Source: Acidobacteriota bacterium
GTDB taxonomy: Bacteria; Acidobacteriota; Blastocatellia; Pyrinomonadales; Pyrinomonadaceae
Direction of reading: 5' to 3'
DNA: 64,000 bases
Assembly (NCBI GenBank): GCA_019639195.1
Contig: JAHBSI010000003.1
Span: 62,001 to 126,000, forward strand
Shown here: piece after piece, positions 16,178-25,256 of the stretch
Layout of the letters: every line of letters begins with the position of its first letter
Numbering within the stretch: position 1 is the stretch's first letter
Notes under the pieces: generated by a model
Databases searched by the model: none
Seen by the model: only the letters and a program-made list of their open reading frames with translations
Told to the model about the DNA's origin: nothing
Made by a program: the position numbers and the translations under genes

Positions 16178-17371
16178 TTACTTTGCCAGCCGAAGACCAA
16201 AGAATTGCCAACGATCCTGCGGGTGAAAGAAGTTTCGATATGTTGGGCGGCCGTGCCCTTCAGGCGTAGCAATGGATTCTCCACGCAAGGTCATCTGGTT
16301 GACCATAAATTTTCCGTTATACTCGCCGACCGCGCCTTGGGGCTTTGTAAATCCCGGATACGGCAAGTATGCCGAATTGGTCCATTCCCAACGCTGTCCC
16401 CATTCGAACTTCGCTTGAGCGGCTTCCCATTCAAATTCGGTCGGCAGCCGCATTCCCGCCATTTCAGCAAAAGCTGCCGCCTCGTAGAACGAGATATGCG
16501 AAACGGGTGCCTCAGGTGAAAGCTCTCGCTTGCCCTGCAAGGTGAAATGCGACCAGCCGCCCAAATGCTTTTCCCAATAAAGGGGCGCCTTGATCTCGTT
16601 CGCACGCACCCAATCCCATCCGTCCGAATGCCAAAGCCGAAAATCATCGTATCCGCCGGCTTCGATGAAATCAGCAAACTCGGCATTTGTTACCGGCCGG
16701 TCTGAGATCGAGAATTCGCCGAGGTACACTTTGTGCCGGGCGAGTTCGTTGTCAAAGCAGAATTCGCTCCCCTCGAACCCAATATCGTAAACACCTTCAT
16801 CGACCGTGATGAATTCGCCCTTTCCAAGTGCCGGCTGGTCCTCTCGGTCCCACGCGGCATCGTAAACCGGATCGAGCGGATTCTGGCCGAACGCGTATTT
16901 AAGGTCGGTCAAAAGAAGCTCCTGATGCTGTTGTTCGTGGTTAAGTCCGAGGGTGATCAGCCTTTCTGCTTCCGCCGCGTCCGCATGGGACGAGAATTCA
17001 TCCAAAAGCCTACGCATCGCATCATCAACGTGTTTGCGATATTCGTAAACGGTCTTTACCGTCGGACGGCTTAATGAACCGCGTTCGGCGCGGATCGCAC
17101 GGCTGCCGATCGAGTTGTAATAGCTGTTAAAAAGAAACGAAAAGTGCTCGTTGAACTTCTCGTAATCGTCCCTGAATTTTGCGAGGATCAGCTCCTCGAA
17201 GAACCACGTTGTGTGGGCTATGTGCCATTTCGCGGGAGAGACGAATTCGACAGGTTGCGGAATATAATCTTCTATTTCGAGGGGTTCGCAAAGCTTCACA
17301 GTTTGCTCGCGAACTGCATTATATCGAGTCGCCAGGTCGCTGGCAGCCCTGCCAGTACCGATCGTGTCCAT
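16178..17371 (-). CDS. egtB: Hercynine oxygenase / sulfoxide synthase EgtB
   Basis: Non-haem iron enzyme that joins hercynine and a thiol with O2 in ergothioneine synthesis. 397 aa: an N-terminal DinB-like bundle with the metal ligands His53 (HIAHTTW) and His145/His149 (HEQQH), then a formylglycine-generating-enzyme-like domain. That domain has RLPTEFEWEAA, WEWTNSAYLPYPGF and a C-terminal RPTYRNFFHPQDRWQFFGLR. No egtA or egtC lies nearby, which fits an EgtB that uses free cysteine, as reported for the acidobacterial Chloracidobacterium enzyme. Thiol choice is an inference. First gene of the eight-gene minus-strand run. Confidence 0.93.
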   Translation of the reverse strand: MDTIGTGRAASDLATRYNAVREQTVKLCEPLEIEDYIPQPVEFVSPAKWHIAHTTWFFEELILAKFRDDYEKFNEHFSFLFNSYYNSIGSRAIRAERGSLSRPTVKTVYEYRKHVDDAMRRLLDEFSSHADAAEAERLITLGLNHEQQHQELLLTDLKYAFGQNPLDPVYDAAWDREDQPALGKGEFITVDEGVYDIGFEGSEFCFDNELARHKVYLGEFSISDRPVTNAEFADFIEAGGYDDFRLWHSDGWDWVRANEIKAPLYWEKHLGGWSHFTLQGKRELSPEAPVSHISFYEAAAFAEMAGMRLPTEFEWEAAQAKFEWGQRWEWTNSAYLPYPGFTKPQGAVGEYNGKFMVNQMTLRGESIATPEGHGRPTYRNFFHPQDRWQFFGLRLAK

Positions 17372-17431
17372 ATCTCAATTAAACCATTTGTGAGGCTCAA
17401 ATGGAATGAGACCGCCGCCCTTACCGCTAAT

Positions 17432-17635
17432 TCATAACGACAGCTTGAAATTTCGCCGCCGCATCGATTCCCATTCGCAGACCTGCTGCGCACGCCGATT
17501 CTCTGGCATTTTCGCAAGGGTCGCGATCACGTCGTCGGTGCGTTTTTGTAAAGTCGGGTCAGAGCGGGGGTCGCTCAGGGGATGAGGGCTGTCTGTTCGG
17601 TGTGTGAGGCCGGTGTTTGCTTGATCGATCGTCAT
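17432..17635 (-). CDS. Small hypothetical protein
   Basis: 67 aa from the ATG at 17635, preceded by a near-ideal ribosome site (GGGAGGT). A longer reading from 17686 has no such site. The N-terminal half is Pro/Ser/Asp rich and likely disordered. The C-terminal half (TDDVIATLAKMPENRRAQQV, then CEWESMRRRNF) forms a predicted amphipathic helix ending in a basic patch. No family recognised. It sits 60 nt upstream of egtB on the same strand. Confidence 0.5.
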   Translation of the reverse strand: MTIDQANTGLTHRTDSPHPLSDPRSDPTLQKRTDDVIATLAKMPENRRAQQVCEWESMRRRNFKLSL

Positions 17636-17943
17636 AATCGTTACCTCCCGCTTTTGGGGTTTTGAGGCAGACGGTCGAGTCAACAACTTAAGGTCAAGTA
17701 GGCTTTGGCAGGAACCGCATGCAAAAGATAGTTATTCTCATCAAACTCTGTTGATCTAGCCTCCAAAAACGACCTTTAAAGGTCCCTGTAGAATATCACA
17801 AACTGGCAAAAAGCGAGCGCATTATTTGTCGCCCTTCGCGGAAAAGCCGCAGCCTTTTTCGGGCTTAGACAAGCAAGAGGACAGTCCCAAACTGATATTT
17901 TCTGCTTTTTCCGTTACCATAATATTTTTGACCTTTTTATCAG
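17636..17943. promoter_or_regulatory. Gene-free divergent region before leuS
   Basis: 308 bp without a supported gene. A perfect 14-bp palindrome GACCTTTAAAGGTC lies at 17771-17784. Nothing resembling a T-box leader was found, and there is no clear Shine-Dalgarno sequence before the leuS ATG. Confidence 0.3.
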
Positions 17944-20571
17944 ATGGACGACAAGTATTTCGCAAAGAAAATAGAGAAGAAATGGCAGGCGATCTGGGCC
18001 GGATCGAAGGCGTTTGAGGCGGAACCTGACCCGGAGAACAATAAACCGAAGTTTTATGCACTCGAGATGCTGCCGTATCCCTCGGGGAATCTTCATATGG
18101 GCCACGTCCGCAATTACTCCGCAGGCGACGCCCTTGCGTGGTACAAACGCCTGAAAGGCTTTAACGTGCTTCATCCAATCGGCTGGGATTCATTTGGCCA
18201 GCCGGCGGAAGACGCGGCCGTAAAACGCGGCGTCAACCCGCGGGATTGGACCGAAAAGAACATCGAGACGATGCGCGGCCAGCTCGAACGCCTCGGGCTC
18301 AGCTATGACTGGCGACGCCAGATCTACGCGCATCGGCCGGAATACTACAAGTTCGATCAGTGGTTCTTCCTGAAGATGTACGAAATGGGCCTTGCGTACA
18401 AGCGAATGACGCAGGTCAATTGGTGCGAGACCGATCAGGCGACGCTCTCAAATGAACAGGCGAGCGGCGGCCTTTGCTGGCGTTGCGGTAATCCGGTCAT
18501 CAAGAAGGACCTTGAACAATGGTTCCTGAAAACTACCGCCTACACGCCCGAACTCCTCGAAGGAATGGCCTCGATCGAGGCCGGTTGGCCGCAGAACGTG
18601 CTCAAACGCCAACAGGATTGGATCGGGCGTTCGGATGGAGCCTACGTGGATTTTGGCGTCAGTGGTACCGAAGAGAAGATACGTGTCTTTACCACCCGTA
18701 TCGATACGATATACGGAGCAAATGCGGTCGTAGTTGCCGCACAGCACGATATTGTTGAGCGGAATCGCGAGAGCTTCTCGGCAGATGTTCGGACAAAGAT
18801 CGACGAGATCATCGACGAGAGCCTCAAACCTACTGAACGCGACGAGGTCATCGAAAAAGACGGTGTCGATACCGGGCTCAAGGCGATTAATCCTTTCAGC
18901 GGTGAAGAATTGCCCATCTGGGTCGGCAATTACGTGATGATGGATTACGGCACCGGAGCCGTTATGAGCGTGCCCGGACACGACGAACGCGATCACGAAT
19001 TCGCGGTCCAATTCGGCCTCGACATCAGGCAGGTGATCGCTCCGCTTGATCCTGCAGACGGGGCGGCCGAGCTTCCGTTCTGTGAATACGGCGTACTTGT
19101 GAATTCCGCTGATTGGAGCGGCAAACCGAGCACGGACGCTAAACGCGAGATGGCCGCATTTGCTGCATCGAAAGGGTTTGGCGAGCCGGCAACGACCTAT
19201 CGGCTTCGTGATTGGGGAATTTCTCGACAGCGTTTCTGGGGTTCGCCGATCCCGATGATCTATTGCGTTGACTGCGGCGTTGTGTCCGAAAAGTTTGAGA
19301 ATCTGCCGGTGCGTCTTCCTGATTCCGCCCCGATCACCGGCACGGGCGAATCACCGCTTGCGAAGGTGCCCGAGTTCTACGAAACGACGTGTCCAAATTG
19401 CGAAGGCCCGGCTCGACGCGAGACCGACACGATGGACACGTTCGTCGATTCGTCCTGGTATTACTACCGCTACACCGACCCGACGAACGAGATAATGCCG
19501 TTCGATCCTTTTGCGGCCAATTATTGGGCGCCTGTCGATCAGTACATTGGCGGCGACGATCATGCCGTGATGCACCTGATCTATGCACGATTCTGGACAA
19601 AAGCCCTTCGCGACATGGGCCTTGTGCAGTTTGACGAACCTTTTTCCCGGCTTTTGACGCAGGGAATGGTCGTCGGCGAGACCTTCTTTGATGATTCGAC
19701 AGGGAAACGTCAATACTTTCCTGCCGACAAGGTCACGGTCGAACGCGATGCAAAAGGCCGCATTTCTTCCGCCTCGGCCGCAGAGACAGTTCCGCCGCAG
19801 GCCTTGAAATTTGCCGTTGAGCGAATGTCGAAATCCAAAGGCAACGGCGTCGATCCGGACGAGATGGTCGAGATCTATGGTGCGGACGCGACAAGGCTCT
19901 TTGTGATGTTCGCGGCGCCGATCGAGAATGAGCTCGTCTGGAACGAGGCCGGCATCGAAGGTGCGGCACGATTTATTCAGCGTCTATGGCGGCAGGTTCG
20001 CACGTGGATCGAGTTCATGGACGTCAGAGAAGAGCCCGCAAAATCCGATTCAGAAGCCGCTCGCGGTCTGCGTCGAAAGACTCACCAGACGATAAAGCGT
20101 GTCGGCGACAGCCTCGAAACCTTGCAGTTCAACACACCCGTCGCGGCCCTTATGGAGCTTTCAAATGCGGTCGGCGATGTAGGCACCGAACCTGCGAATG
20201 CCGACGAAAACGTACGTTTCGCCGTTCGCGAAGCACTTACTTCGATCGTGCTGATGCTTACGCCTTTCTCGCCGCACGTCGCGGAGGAACTCTATTCGGT
20301 TCTGACTGGTTCCGAGAACTGGATGCTTGCCGCTGGTGCAAGATTTCCTGAGTTCAACTCGGAACTTGCCCGCGAGGATGAGATCGAGATCGCCGTGCAG
20401 GTCAATGGCAAACTTCGCAGCCGCGTCTTCGCGTCGCCCGAGGCGACCCGCGAAGACCTTGAAAAGCTTGCACTTGACGATGCTCGTACCCAAGAGTTCA
20501 TCAACGGCAGCGAGATCAGGAAGGTCATCGTCGTTCCCGGCCGGCTCGTCAACGTCGTGGTCGCGGCTTGA
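17944..20571 (+). CDS. leuS: Leucyl-tRNA synthetase
   Basis: Charges tRNA-Leu with leucine. 875 aa, full length. The class I HIGH motif is HMGH (51-54) and the KMSKS motif is RMSKS (627-631), with Arg in place of the first Lys. The zinc-binding cysteines (WCETDQATLSNEQ and CWRCG), the CP1 editing domain (FTTRIDTIYG, GTGAVMSVPGHDERD), the leucine-specific region and the C-terminal anticodon and tRNA-binding domains are all in the usual order. The editing T-rich motif reads TTRIDT rather than the common TTRPDT. Divergent from the egt run. Confidence 0.97.
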   Translation: MDDKYFAKKIEKKWQAIWAGSKAFEAEPDPENNKPKFYALEMLPYPSGNLHMGHVRNYSAGDALAWYKRLKGFNVLHPIGWDSFGQPAEDAAVKRGVNPRDWTEKNIETMRGQLERLGLSYDWRRQIYAHRPEYYKFDQWFFLKMYEMGLAYKRMTQVNWCETDQATLSNEQASGGLCWRCGNPVIKKDLEQWFLKTTAYTPELLEGMASIEAGWPQNVLKRQQDWIGRSDGAYVDFGVSGTEEKIRVFTTRIDTIYGANAVVVAAQHDIVERNRESFSADVRTKIDEIIDESLKPTERDEVIEKDGVDTGLKAINPFSGEELPIWVGNYVMMDYGTGAVMSVPGHDERDHEFAVQFGLDIRQVIAPLDPADGAAELPFCEYGVLVNSADWSGKPSTDAKREMAAFAASKGFGEPATTYRLRDWGISRQRFWGSPIPMIYCVDCGVVSEKFENLPVRLPDSAPITGTGESPLAKVPEFYETTCPNCEGPARRETDTMDTFVDSSWYYYRYTDPTNEIMPFDPFAANYWAPVDQYIGGDDHAVMHLIYARFWTKALRDMGLVQFDEPFSRLLTQGMVVGETFFDDSTGKRQYFPADKVTVERDAKGRISSASAAETVPPQALKFAVERMSKSKGNGVDPDEMVEIYGADATRLFVMFAAPIENELVWNEAGIEGAARFIQRLWRQVRTWIEFMDVREEPAKSDSEAARGLRRKTHQTIKRVGDSLETLQFNTPVAALMELSNAVGDVGTEPANADENVRFAVREALTSIVLMLTPFSPHVAEELYSVLTGSENWMLAAGARFPEFNSELAREDEIEIAVQVNGKLRSRVFASPEATREDLEKLALDDARTQEFINGSEIRKVIVVPGRLVNVVVAA

Positions 20572-20682
20572 TTCGTATCTGCATTTGACCTGCATTTGAG
20601 GGACAAATACCATAGGTGAATCTTTTGAGCCCATACCTTGATTGTTTCGCGACCGCTGAACTTGCAAAGGGTAGGACGATTT

Positions 20683-21457
20683 ATGTTCGATGTTAACGAA
20701 ATATTAGATTCGTTGAATATTTCCATATTCGACGCGATACCAAGTCAGACAACGGATGACGATAAGCGTTCGCTACTCGCGATCCAGTCTGCGGTCAGAG
20801 AGTTTTGCCCTCACTACGTGTATCTCGAGATCGGTTCCCACCTCGGTGGGAGCATACTGCCGCATCTTACTGATGATCTGTGCTCAAAGATATACTCGAT
20901 CGATAAACGGCCACTGGTTCAGCCGGATGAGAGAGGCGTAAGTTACGGGTATCCTGAGAATTCAACGCAGAGAATGCTCTCCATCCTTTCGCAGGTCTCC
21001 TCCACTGAAAAGATCATTACAATCGACGGTGAAACTAGCTCGCTTGACGCATCCGTGGTCACCGAACAACCCAACCTGTGCTTTATCGACGGAGAGCACA
21101 CGGATGTGGCCACAGAACAGGACTTCAAATTCTGTTTAGGCTTGCTGAGTTCCGGGGGGGGGGGCGATCATCTTCCACGATGCCTACGTCATCTATAATG
21201 CCATTGCCGATTGCCTCGATCTTGTTAAACAGAAAGGACTTTGCTTTCAGGCCTATTGCCTGCCAAGCGTTGTTTTTGTTTTGGAGATCGGCGACTTCCC
21301 CCTTCATAAAAACAGAAATATTCAACAACTTCTTCTCGAGAATCACAAGAGCTATCTATTTTCCCTTAAGGAAAATGACGGCTATCGACGGTTTACCACC
21401 TCATTTCCTATCAGCTATATTTGGAAGCTTGCGTTAAAACTTGGCTACCGCTTTTAG
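20683..21457 (+). pseudogene. SAM-dependent methyltransferase interrupted by a +1 frameshift in a poly-G run
   Basis: From ATG 20683 the frame encodes a class I methyltransferase: YVYLEIGSHLGGS (SAM motif I), KIYSIDKRP, and NLCFIDGEHTD typical of the Methyltransf_24 group. At 21154-21164 a run of 11 G shifts the frame, and translation would end at 21198 after unrelated residues. In the next frame the protein continues without interruption (AIIFHDAYVIYNAIADCLDL and onward) to TAG at 21455-21457. With 10 G the gene would encode one 257-aa protein whose GGAIIFHD strand completes the fold. Possible readings: assembly error, recent mutation or a slippage-controlled switch. Substrate unknown. Confidence 0.8.
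21154..21164 (+). repeat. Homopolymeric tract of 11 G inside the methyltransferase gene
   Basis: Eleven consecutive G immediately before the frame break. It is the longest G run seen in the window and sits in a codon stretch for glycines. Confidence 0.95.
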
Positions 21458-21661
21458 CGGTCTCTCGTGCAAAATTACGGGTTGGGACTCGTCAATAGAT
21501 TTTGGTGCCGGGATTCGGGCTTGTTTTTGCGGTCTTGCCTGAAAATTGAAAAAAAAACTAGAATTAAAAGAGATTACTGCTTTATTGCGGAAATAAGCGT
21601 CTAATATACGTTTGCCGTCCATTTGATCTTTTTTTTGCCGGGAACTAACAGCTAATTACCA

Positions 21662-23890
21662 ATGAGGGAATGTCAGACCTGTAAGAATTGTTTCGCCGAT
21701 ACGGTCGCGACCTGTCCGAACGACGGGATGCCGACGGTGCATACGATCCCCGGCGATGGCGTTCTCGAAGGGAAATATCACCTCGAATACCGCCTTGGAC
21801 AGGGCGGGATGGGTGTTGTTTACAAGGCCCGGCACGCATACCTCAAGACCCTTCACGCGATCAAGATCATTCTCCCGGACCTTGTCGGGAACGATCCGCA
21901 GCTTGTTACTCGCTTTCGTCAGGAAGCCCTTGCGGCTGCGGCTATCCGGCATCAGAATGTCGTCAGCGTCTCGGACTATGGCGTGATCAACGGGAACGTG
22001 CCGTTCCTCGTGATGGAATACGTCGAGGGCGAATCGCTGCACGACCTTCTTGCACGCGAGGGCAGGCTGTCTCCGGAGAGTGCGCTCGATCTTATCTCGG
22101 CGATCTGTGCGGGCGTCGGAGCGGCTCATCATCAGGGCATCGTTCATCGCGATCTGAAGCCTCTGAACGTGATGATCTGTTCGGATAGGCCGAGTATGTC
22201 GCAGGCAGTGAAGATCCTGGATTTCGGCCTTGCGAAGATCAAATCCGGCGAGCTGCTCGGCTCTTTCATTCAAGCTCAAACGACAGGCCTGATGGGCTCG
22301 CCATATTATATGGCTCCCGAGCAATGGGCCGATGAAGATCCGGATTCGCGTGCGGATATTTACAGCCTCGGCGTAATGCTTTTCCAGATGCTTGCGGGCG
22401 ATGTGCCTTTTAAGGGCTCGTCGATACCGGCGATAATGAAAAAGCATATCAGCGATCCGCCGCCGACCTTTGCAAGCCTCGGCATCGCGATCGCTCCGGA
22501 GATCGAGAGAGCCGTATTCCACACGCTCGAAAAGACACCATCTCTGCGTACGGCGTCGGTCGAGATCATGGTCGATGAATTTCGCCGTGCTATTGACGTT
22601 ACATCGAACATTCATACGACGACCGGTGCGGGAGCTCTGCCCGTTTCGACCATTCGCGTCCACACTCGCCCCGCCGGGTCGAAGGTCTTTGTCGATAACG
22701 TTTCGGTTGGCGAGAGTCAGATCGACGGCTCGCTACTGTTGGAGGGCATCCAGAGCGGGAATCATTTCCTGCGCATCAGTCATAACGGATTCGACGACTG
22801 GGTGGATAACGTCGTTTGCGATGGTAAGCCGGTGGATATTGTTGCCGAGCTTCGCCATTCTCAGCCCGACATAAATGCGATCCCGCGACCCGACACGCAA
22901 GGGTTGCCCGGTGCGACACTAATATCAGAACGTCCGCTCTCAATGCCGCCGACACCGGGCGTGCAAACGGCTTCCGGGGCAGTTCAGGCACCCGTCGTAA
23001 CAATGCCGCCTGTCAAAAAGAGCCGAACCGGCCTTTTTCTCGGAATCGGAGCTCTATTGGTTCTTTTCGTCTTGGGAATAGCAGGTGTTGCAGGTGCGTA
23101 TTTGCTCGGGTTTTTCCCGGGCTCGAAGCCGATCGCGAACGCGAGTCCGTCGCCGAGCGTTGTGGCTTCTCCGCATACGACGCCGACCGAGCTTCCGGAC
23201 ATCAAGGCGGATCTCGTATCGATCCCGGCCGGAACGTTTAGGATGGGACGCAATGACGGCCAGCCTCAGGAACGTCCGGAGCATGAAGTTTCGGTAGAGG
23301 CGTTCAAAATGGACCGGACCGAGGTGACGAACGCCGAATACTATGAATTCGTCGCAGCGACCGGCCACAAACCGCTCCCGGCAGATTGGGTGAACGGACG
23401 GCCGCTCGAAGGAAAAGAGAATTTTCCCGTCAGGTTCGTGAATATGGACGATGTCCTTGCGTTTGCCGGATGGCGATCAAAACGCGACAACGTTCAATAC
23501 AGGCTCCCGACAGATGCCGAGTGGGAGTATGCGGCAAGGAACGGCAGTGACAGCGATCTCTATCCGTGGGGCGATGGATTCAGGCCGGAATGTGCATGGG
23601 TCGATCAGTCCAATACAGAACCGACCGCGGTCGGCAAGCATTCATGCCCGGACAAATGGGGCGTTTCGGACCTGATCGGCAATGTTTATGAGTGGACAAG
23701 CTCAAAGGCCTATCTTTATCCCGGCAGCGGCGGTGCGGTGAAGGAGTCCAAGGAGCCACGCTATATGATCCGCGGCGGCTCGGCCTTTAGCAAATCCTCG
23801 GGCGACGCTGCTATTACGAGCACAAGCAGGCCGGACGTGCCTGCTTCGACGCGTGACAAGGAATTGGGTTTTCGCCTCGTCACTAAATGA
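21662..23890 (+). CDS. Membrane Ser/Thr protein kinase fused to a formylglycine-generating-enzyme-like domain
   Basis: 742 aa. An N-terminal zinc-ribbon-like segment (Cys4, Cys7, Cys10, Cys18) precedes a PknB-type kinase domain: glycine loop GQGGMG (46-51), Lys68, HRDLKPLN (162-169), DFG (187-189) and APE (218-220). All catalytic residues are intact. A PEGA domain (RPAGSKVFVDNVSVG) lies near 336-350, a transmembrane helix at 457-484, and an FGE/sulfatase-modifying-type domain at about 510-742 (GTFRMG, EVTNAEYYEF, RLPTDAEWEYAAR, GNVYEWTSS, RGGSA, GFRL). Kinase inside and FGE outside suggest a receptor; whether the FGE part binds metal is not clear. Followed after 27 nt by a TPR gene. Confidence 0.9.
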   Translation: MRECQTCKNCFADTVATCPNDGMPTVHTIPGDGVLEGKYHLEYRLGQGGMGVVYKARHAYLKTLHAIKIILPDLVGNDPQLVTRFRQEALAAAAIRHQNVVSVSDYGVINGNVPFLVMEYVEGESLHDLLAREGRLSPESALDLISAICAGVGAAHHQGIVHRDLKPLNVMICSDRPSMSQAVKILDFGLAKIKSGELLGSFIQAQTTGLMGSPYYMAPEQWADEDPDSRADIYSLGVMLFQMLAGDVPFKGSSIPAIMKKHISDPPPTFASLGIAIAPEIERAVFHTLEKTPSLRTASVEIMVDEFRRAIDVTSNIHTTTGAGALPVSTIRVHTRPAGSKVFVDNVSVGESQIDGSLLLEGIQSGNHFLRISHNGFDDWVDNVVCDGKPVDIVAELRHSQPDINAIPRPDTQGLPGATLISERPLSMPPTPGVQTASGAVQAPVVTMPPVKKSRTGLFLGIGALLVLFVLGIAGVAGAYLLGFFPGSKPIANASPSPSVVASPHTTPTELPDIKADLVSIPAGTFRMGRNDGQPQERPEHEVSVEAFKMDRTEVTNAEYYEFVAATGHKPLPADWVNGRPLEGKENFPVRFVNMDDVLAFAGWRSKRDNVQYRLPTDAEWEYAARNGSDSDLYPWGDGFRPECAWVDQSNTEPTAVGKHSCPDKWGVSDLIGNVYEWTSSKAYLYPGSGGAVKESKEPRYMIRGGSAFSKSSGDAAITSTSRPDVPASTRDKELGFRLVTK

Positions 23891-23917
23891 CAAGAAGAAG
23901 GCCCGTATGAGGTTTTT

Positions 23918-25069
23918 ATGCACCGGCTCTTTCTCTCAATCGTATTGATCGCTGCGTTTGCCGCATTTGGTTCGGCACAGGACCTCGGCAGCAGCAACAA
24001 ACTATTCGGCGGCAAGAAAGCGCCGAAAAGTGATGCTCCGGCCGCCAAAAGGTCCACCTCAAAGTCCGCACGTTCAACACGCTCGGCCGCTAAAAAAACA
24101 CCCAGGAAGGCATCTTCACCTGTTGCGGCCAAAGCCAAAGCGGCAGAACCGGGCAAGGCAAATACCTCATCCACCGCAAAACTTTCACCCGAACAGATCG
24201 CGAAACTCAAGGATGATGCGGCGACTGCACTGACGGCAGGCGATCTTGCTTCGGCCGAGGCCAAGTACCGGGAGATCGTCAAGAGTTCATCGGACGAGAC
24301 CGACGCAAAGCTTGCGTTGAGCGGTATTTTGGCTGTGCCGGTGCCCGTAATGGAGCTTGCCGACAGATACGAAGAGGCGATGAACCTTGCGAAGGCGGTC
24401 ACGGAAAAACAGCCTTCTAACGCACTCGCTTTTGAGCGTCTTGGAGTTGCTCGTGAAATGCTTGGCCTTGTCGGGTCCGAGACCGAGAACGCATATCGCA
24501 CGGCGGTTCGGCTTGCCCCCGACCGAGCTGCAAATTATGCATATCTGGCACGGCTTATGCGCCGCAATGGCAATTCCGCAGGAGCGGCAGAAATGGATGC
24601 CGCGGCAGCGACGAGGGCCCGCGGAGCGTCCCAGATAGCTGATATCGCCGAGATACTTCAATCAGAACAACGGTTTCCGGCCGCAGAAAGGCTTCTAAAG
24701 ATCGCGGATGAGCCGAAAAATGCAGCTGTTCTGAGGCTTCTTGGCCGTTCGCAGATCGCAAATGGCGAGGTCGCCGACGGCCTTGCAAGCCTGAAGGCAA
24801 GCCTCGGCTTCGATCTTTCGAATTTTGACACCTATTCGGCACTTGCTTCCGCTTACCTGCGGACGTCTGACCTTGTGAATGCGGAGAATATTCTGCTTCG
24901 CGGAACTCGCTTTGCTCATAAGTACGATAAACCCGTGCTTGCGCGGCAGTTTGAGCAGCTTGGCGACGCGTATGCACGGACAGGGAAGGAAAATGAGGCT
25001 CGTCGGTCATACAAGATGGCTCTGACATATCAGCCGGAACGGGAGACCGTGATCGCCAAACTGAAGTAG
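23918..25069 (+). CDS. Secreted TPR-repeat protein
   Basis: 383 aa with a signal peptide ending near residue 20 (FGSAQ). Residues 30-90 form a Lys/Ala/Ser-rich, highly basic disordered linker. From about 90 onward several tetratricopeptide repeats follow, for example ALTAGDLASAEAKYREIV, NALAFERLGVAREMLGL, YSALASAYLRTSDLVNAENI and LGDAYARTGKENEARRSY. TPR arrays usually mediate protein binding; the partner is unknown. It starts with a GAGG ribosome site 27 nt after the kinase, so both may be one transcript. Located in the periplasm or cell surface, where the kinase's FGE domain also lies. Confidence 0.8.
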   Translation: MHRLFLSIVLIAAFAAFGSAQDLGSSNKLFGGKKAPKSDAPAAKRSTSKSARSTRSAAKKTPRKASSPVAAKAKAAEPGKANTSSTAKLSPEQIAKLKDDAATALTAGDLASAEAKYREIVKSSSDETDAKLALSGILAVPVPVMELADRYEEAMNLAKAVTEKQPSNALAFERLGVAREMLGLVGSETENAYRTAVRLAPDRAANYAYLARLMRRNGNSAGAAEMDAAAATRARGASQIADIAEILQSEQRFPAAERLLKIADEPKNAAVLRLLGRSQIANGEVADGLASLKASLGFDLSNFDTYSALASAYLRTSDLVNAENILLRGTRFAHKYDKPVLARQFEQLGDAYARTGKENEARRSYKMALTYQPERETVIAKLK

Positions 25070-25256
25070 GCAAGGCGATACGCTACGGAGAAGTTTTTTT
25101 CGAGATCGACGGAAATTTTGCGGTATTTGCATTTTCTTAGTGCAGTTTTTCTGACCAGCAAGGGGACAAGGCCGTTTTCGAACCTATCGGCGTTTTCGCA
25201 ACAGGTTTTTACGGCCGGCTAGATGCCCTTGCAGGTGTGTATTTGTTTATTAACTG

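Noticed and set aside
17822-17920. Minus-strand 32-codon frame beginning MVTEKAENIS
   Set aside because: No ribosome site and no sign of conservation; it lies in the leuS promoter region.
17687-17943. T-box riboswitch upstream of leuS
   Set aside because: No T-box core sequence, specifier loop or antiterminator/terminator pair was seen.
20579-20600. Tandem pair of 11-bp CTGCATTTGA words after leuS
   Set aside because: Two copies only, no context suggesting function.
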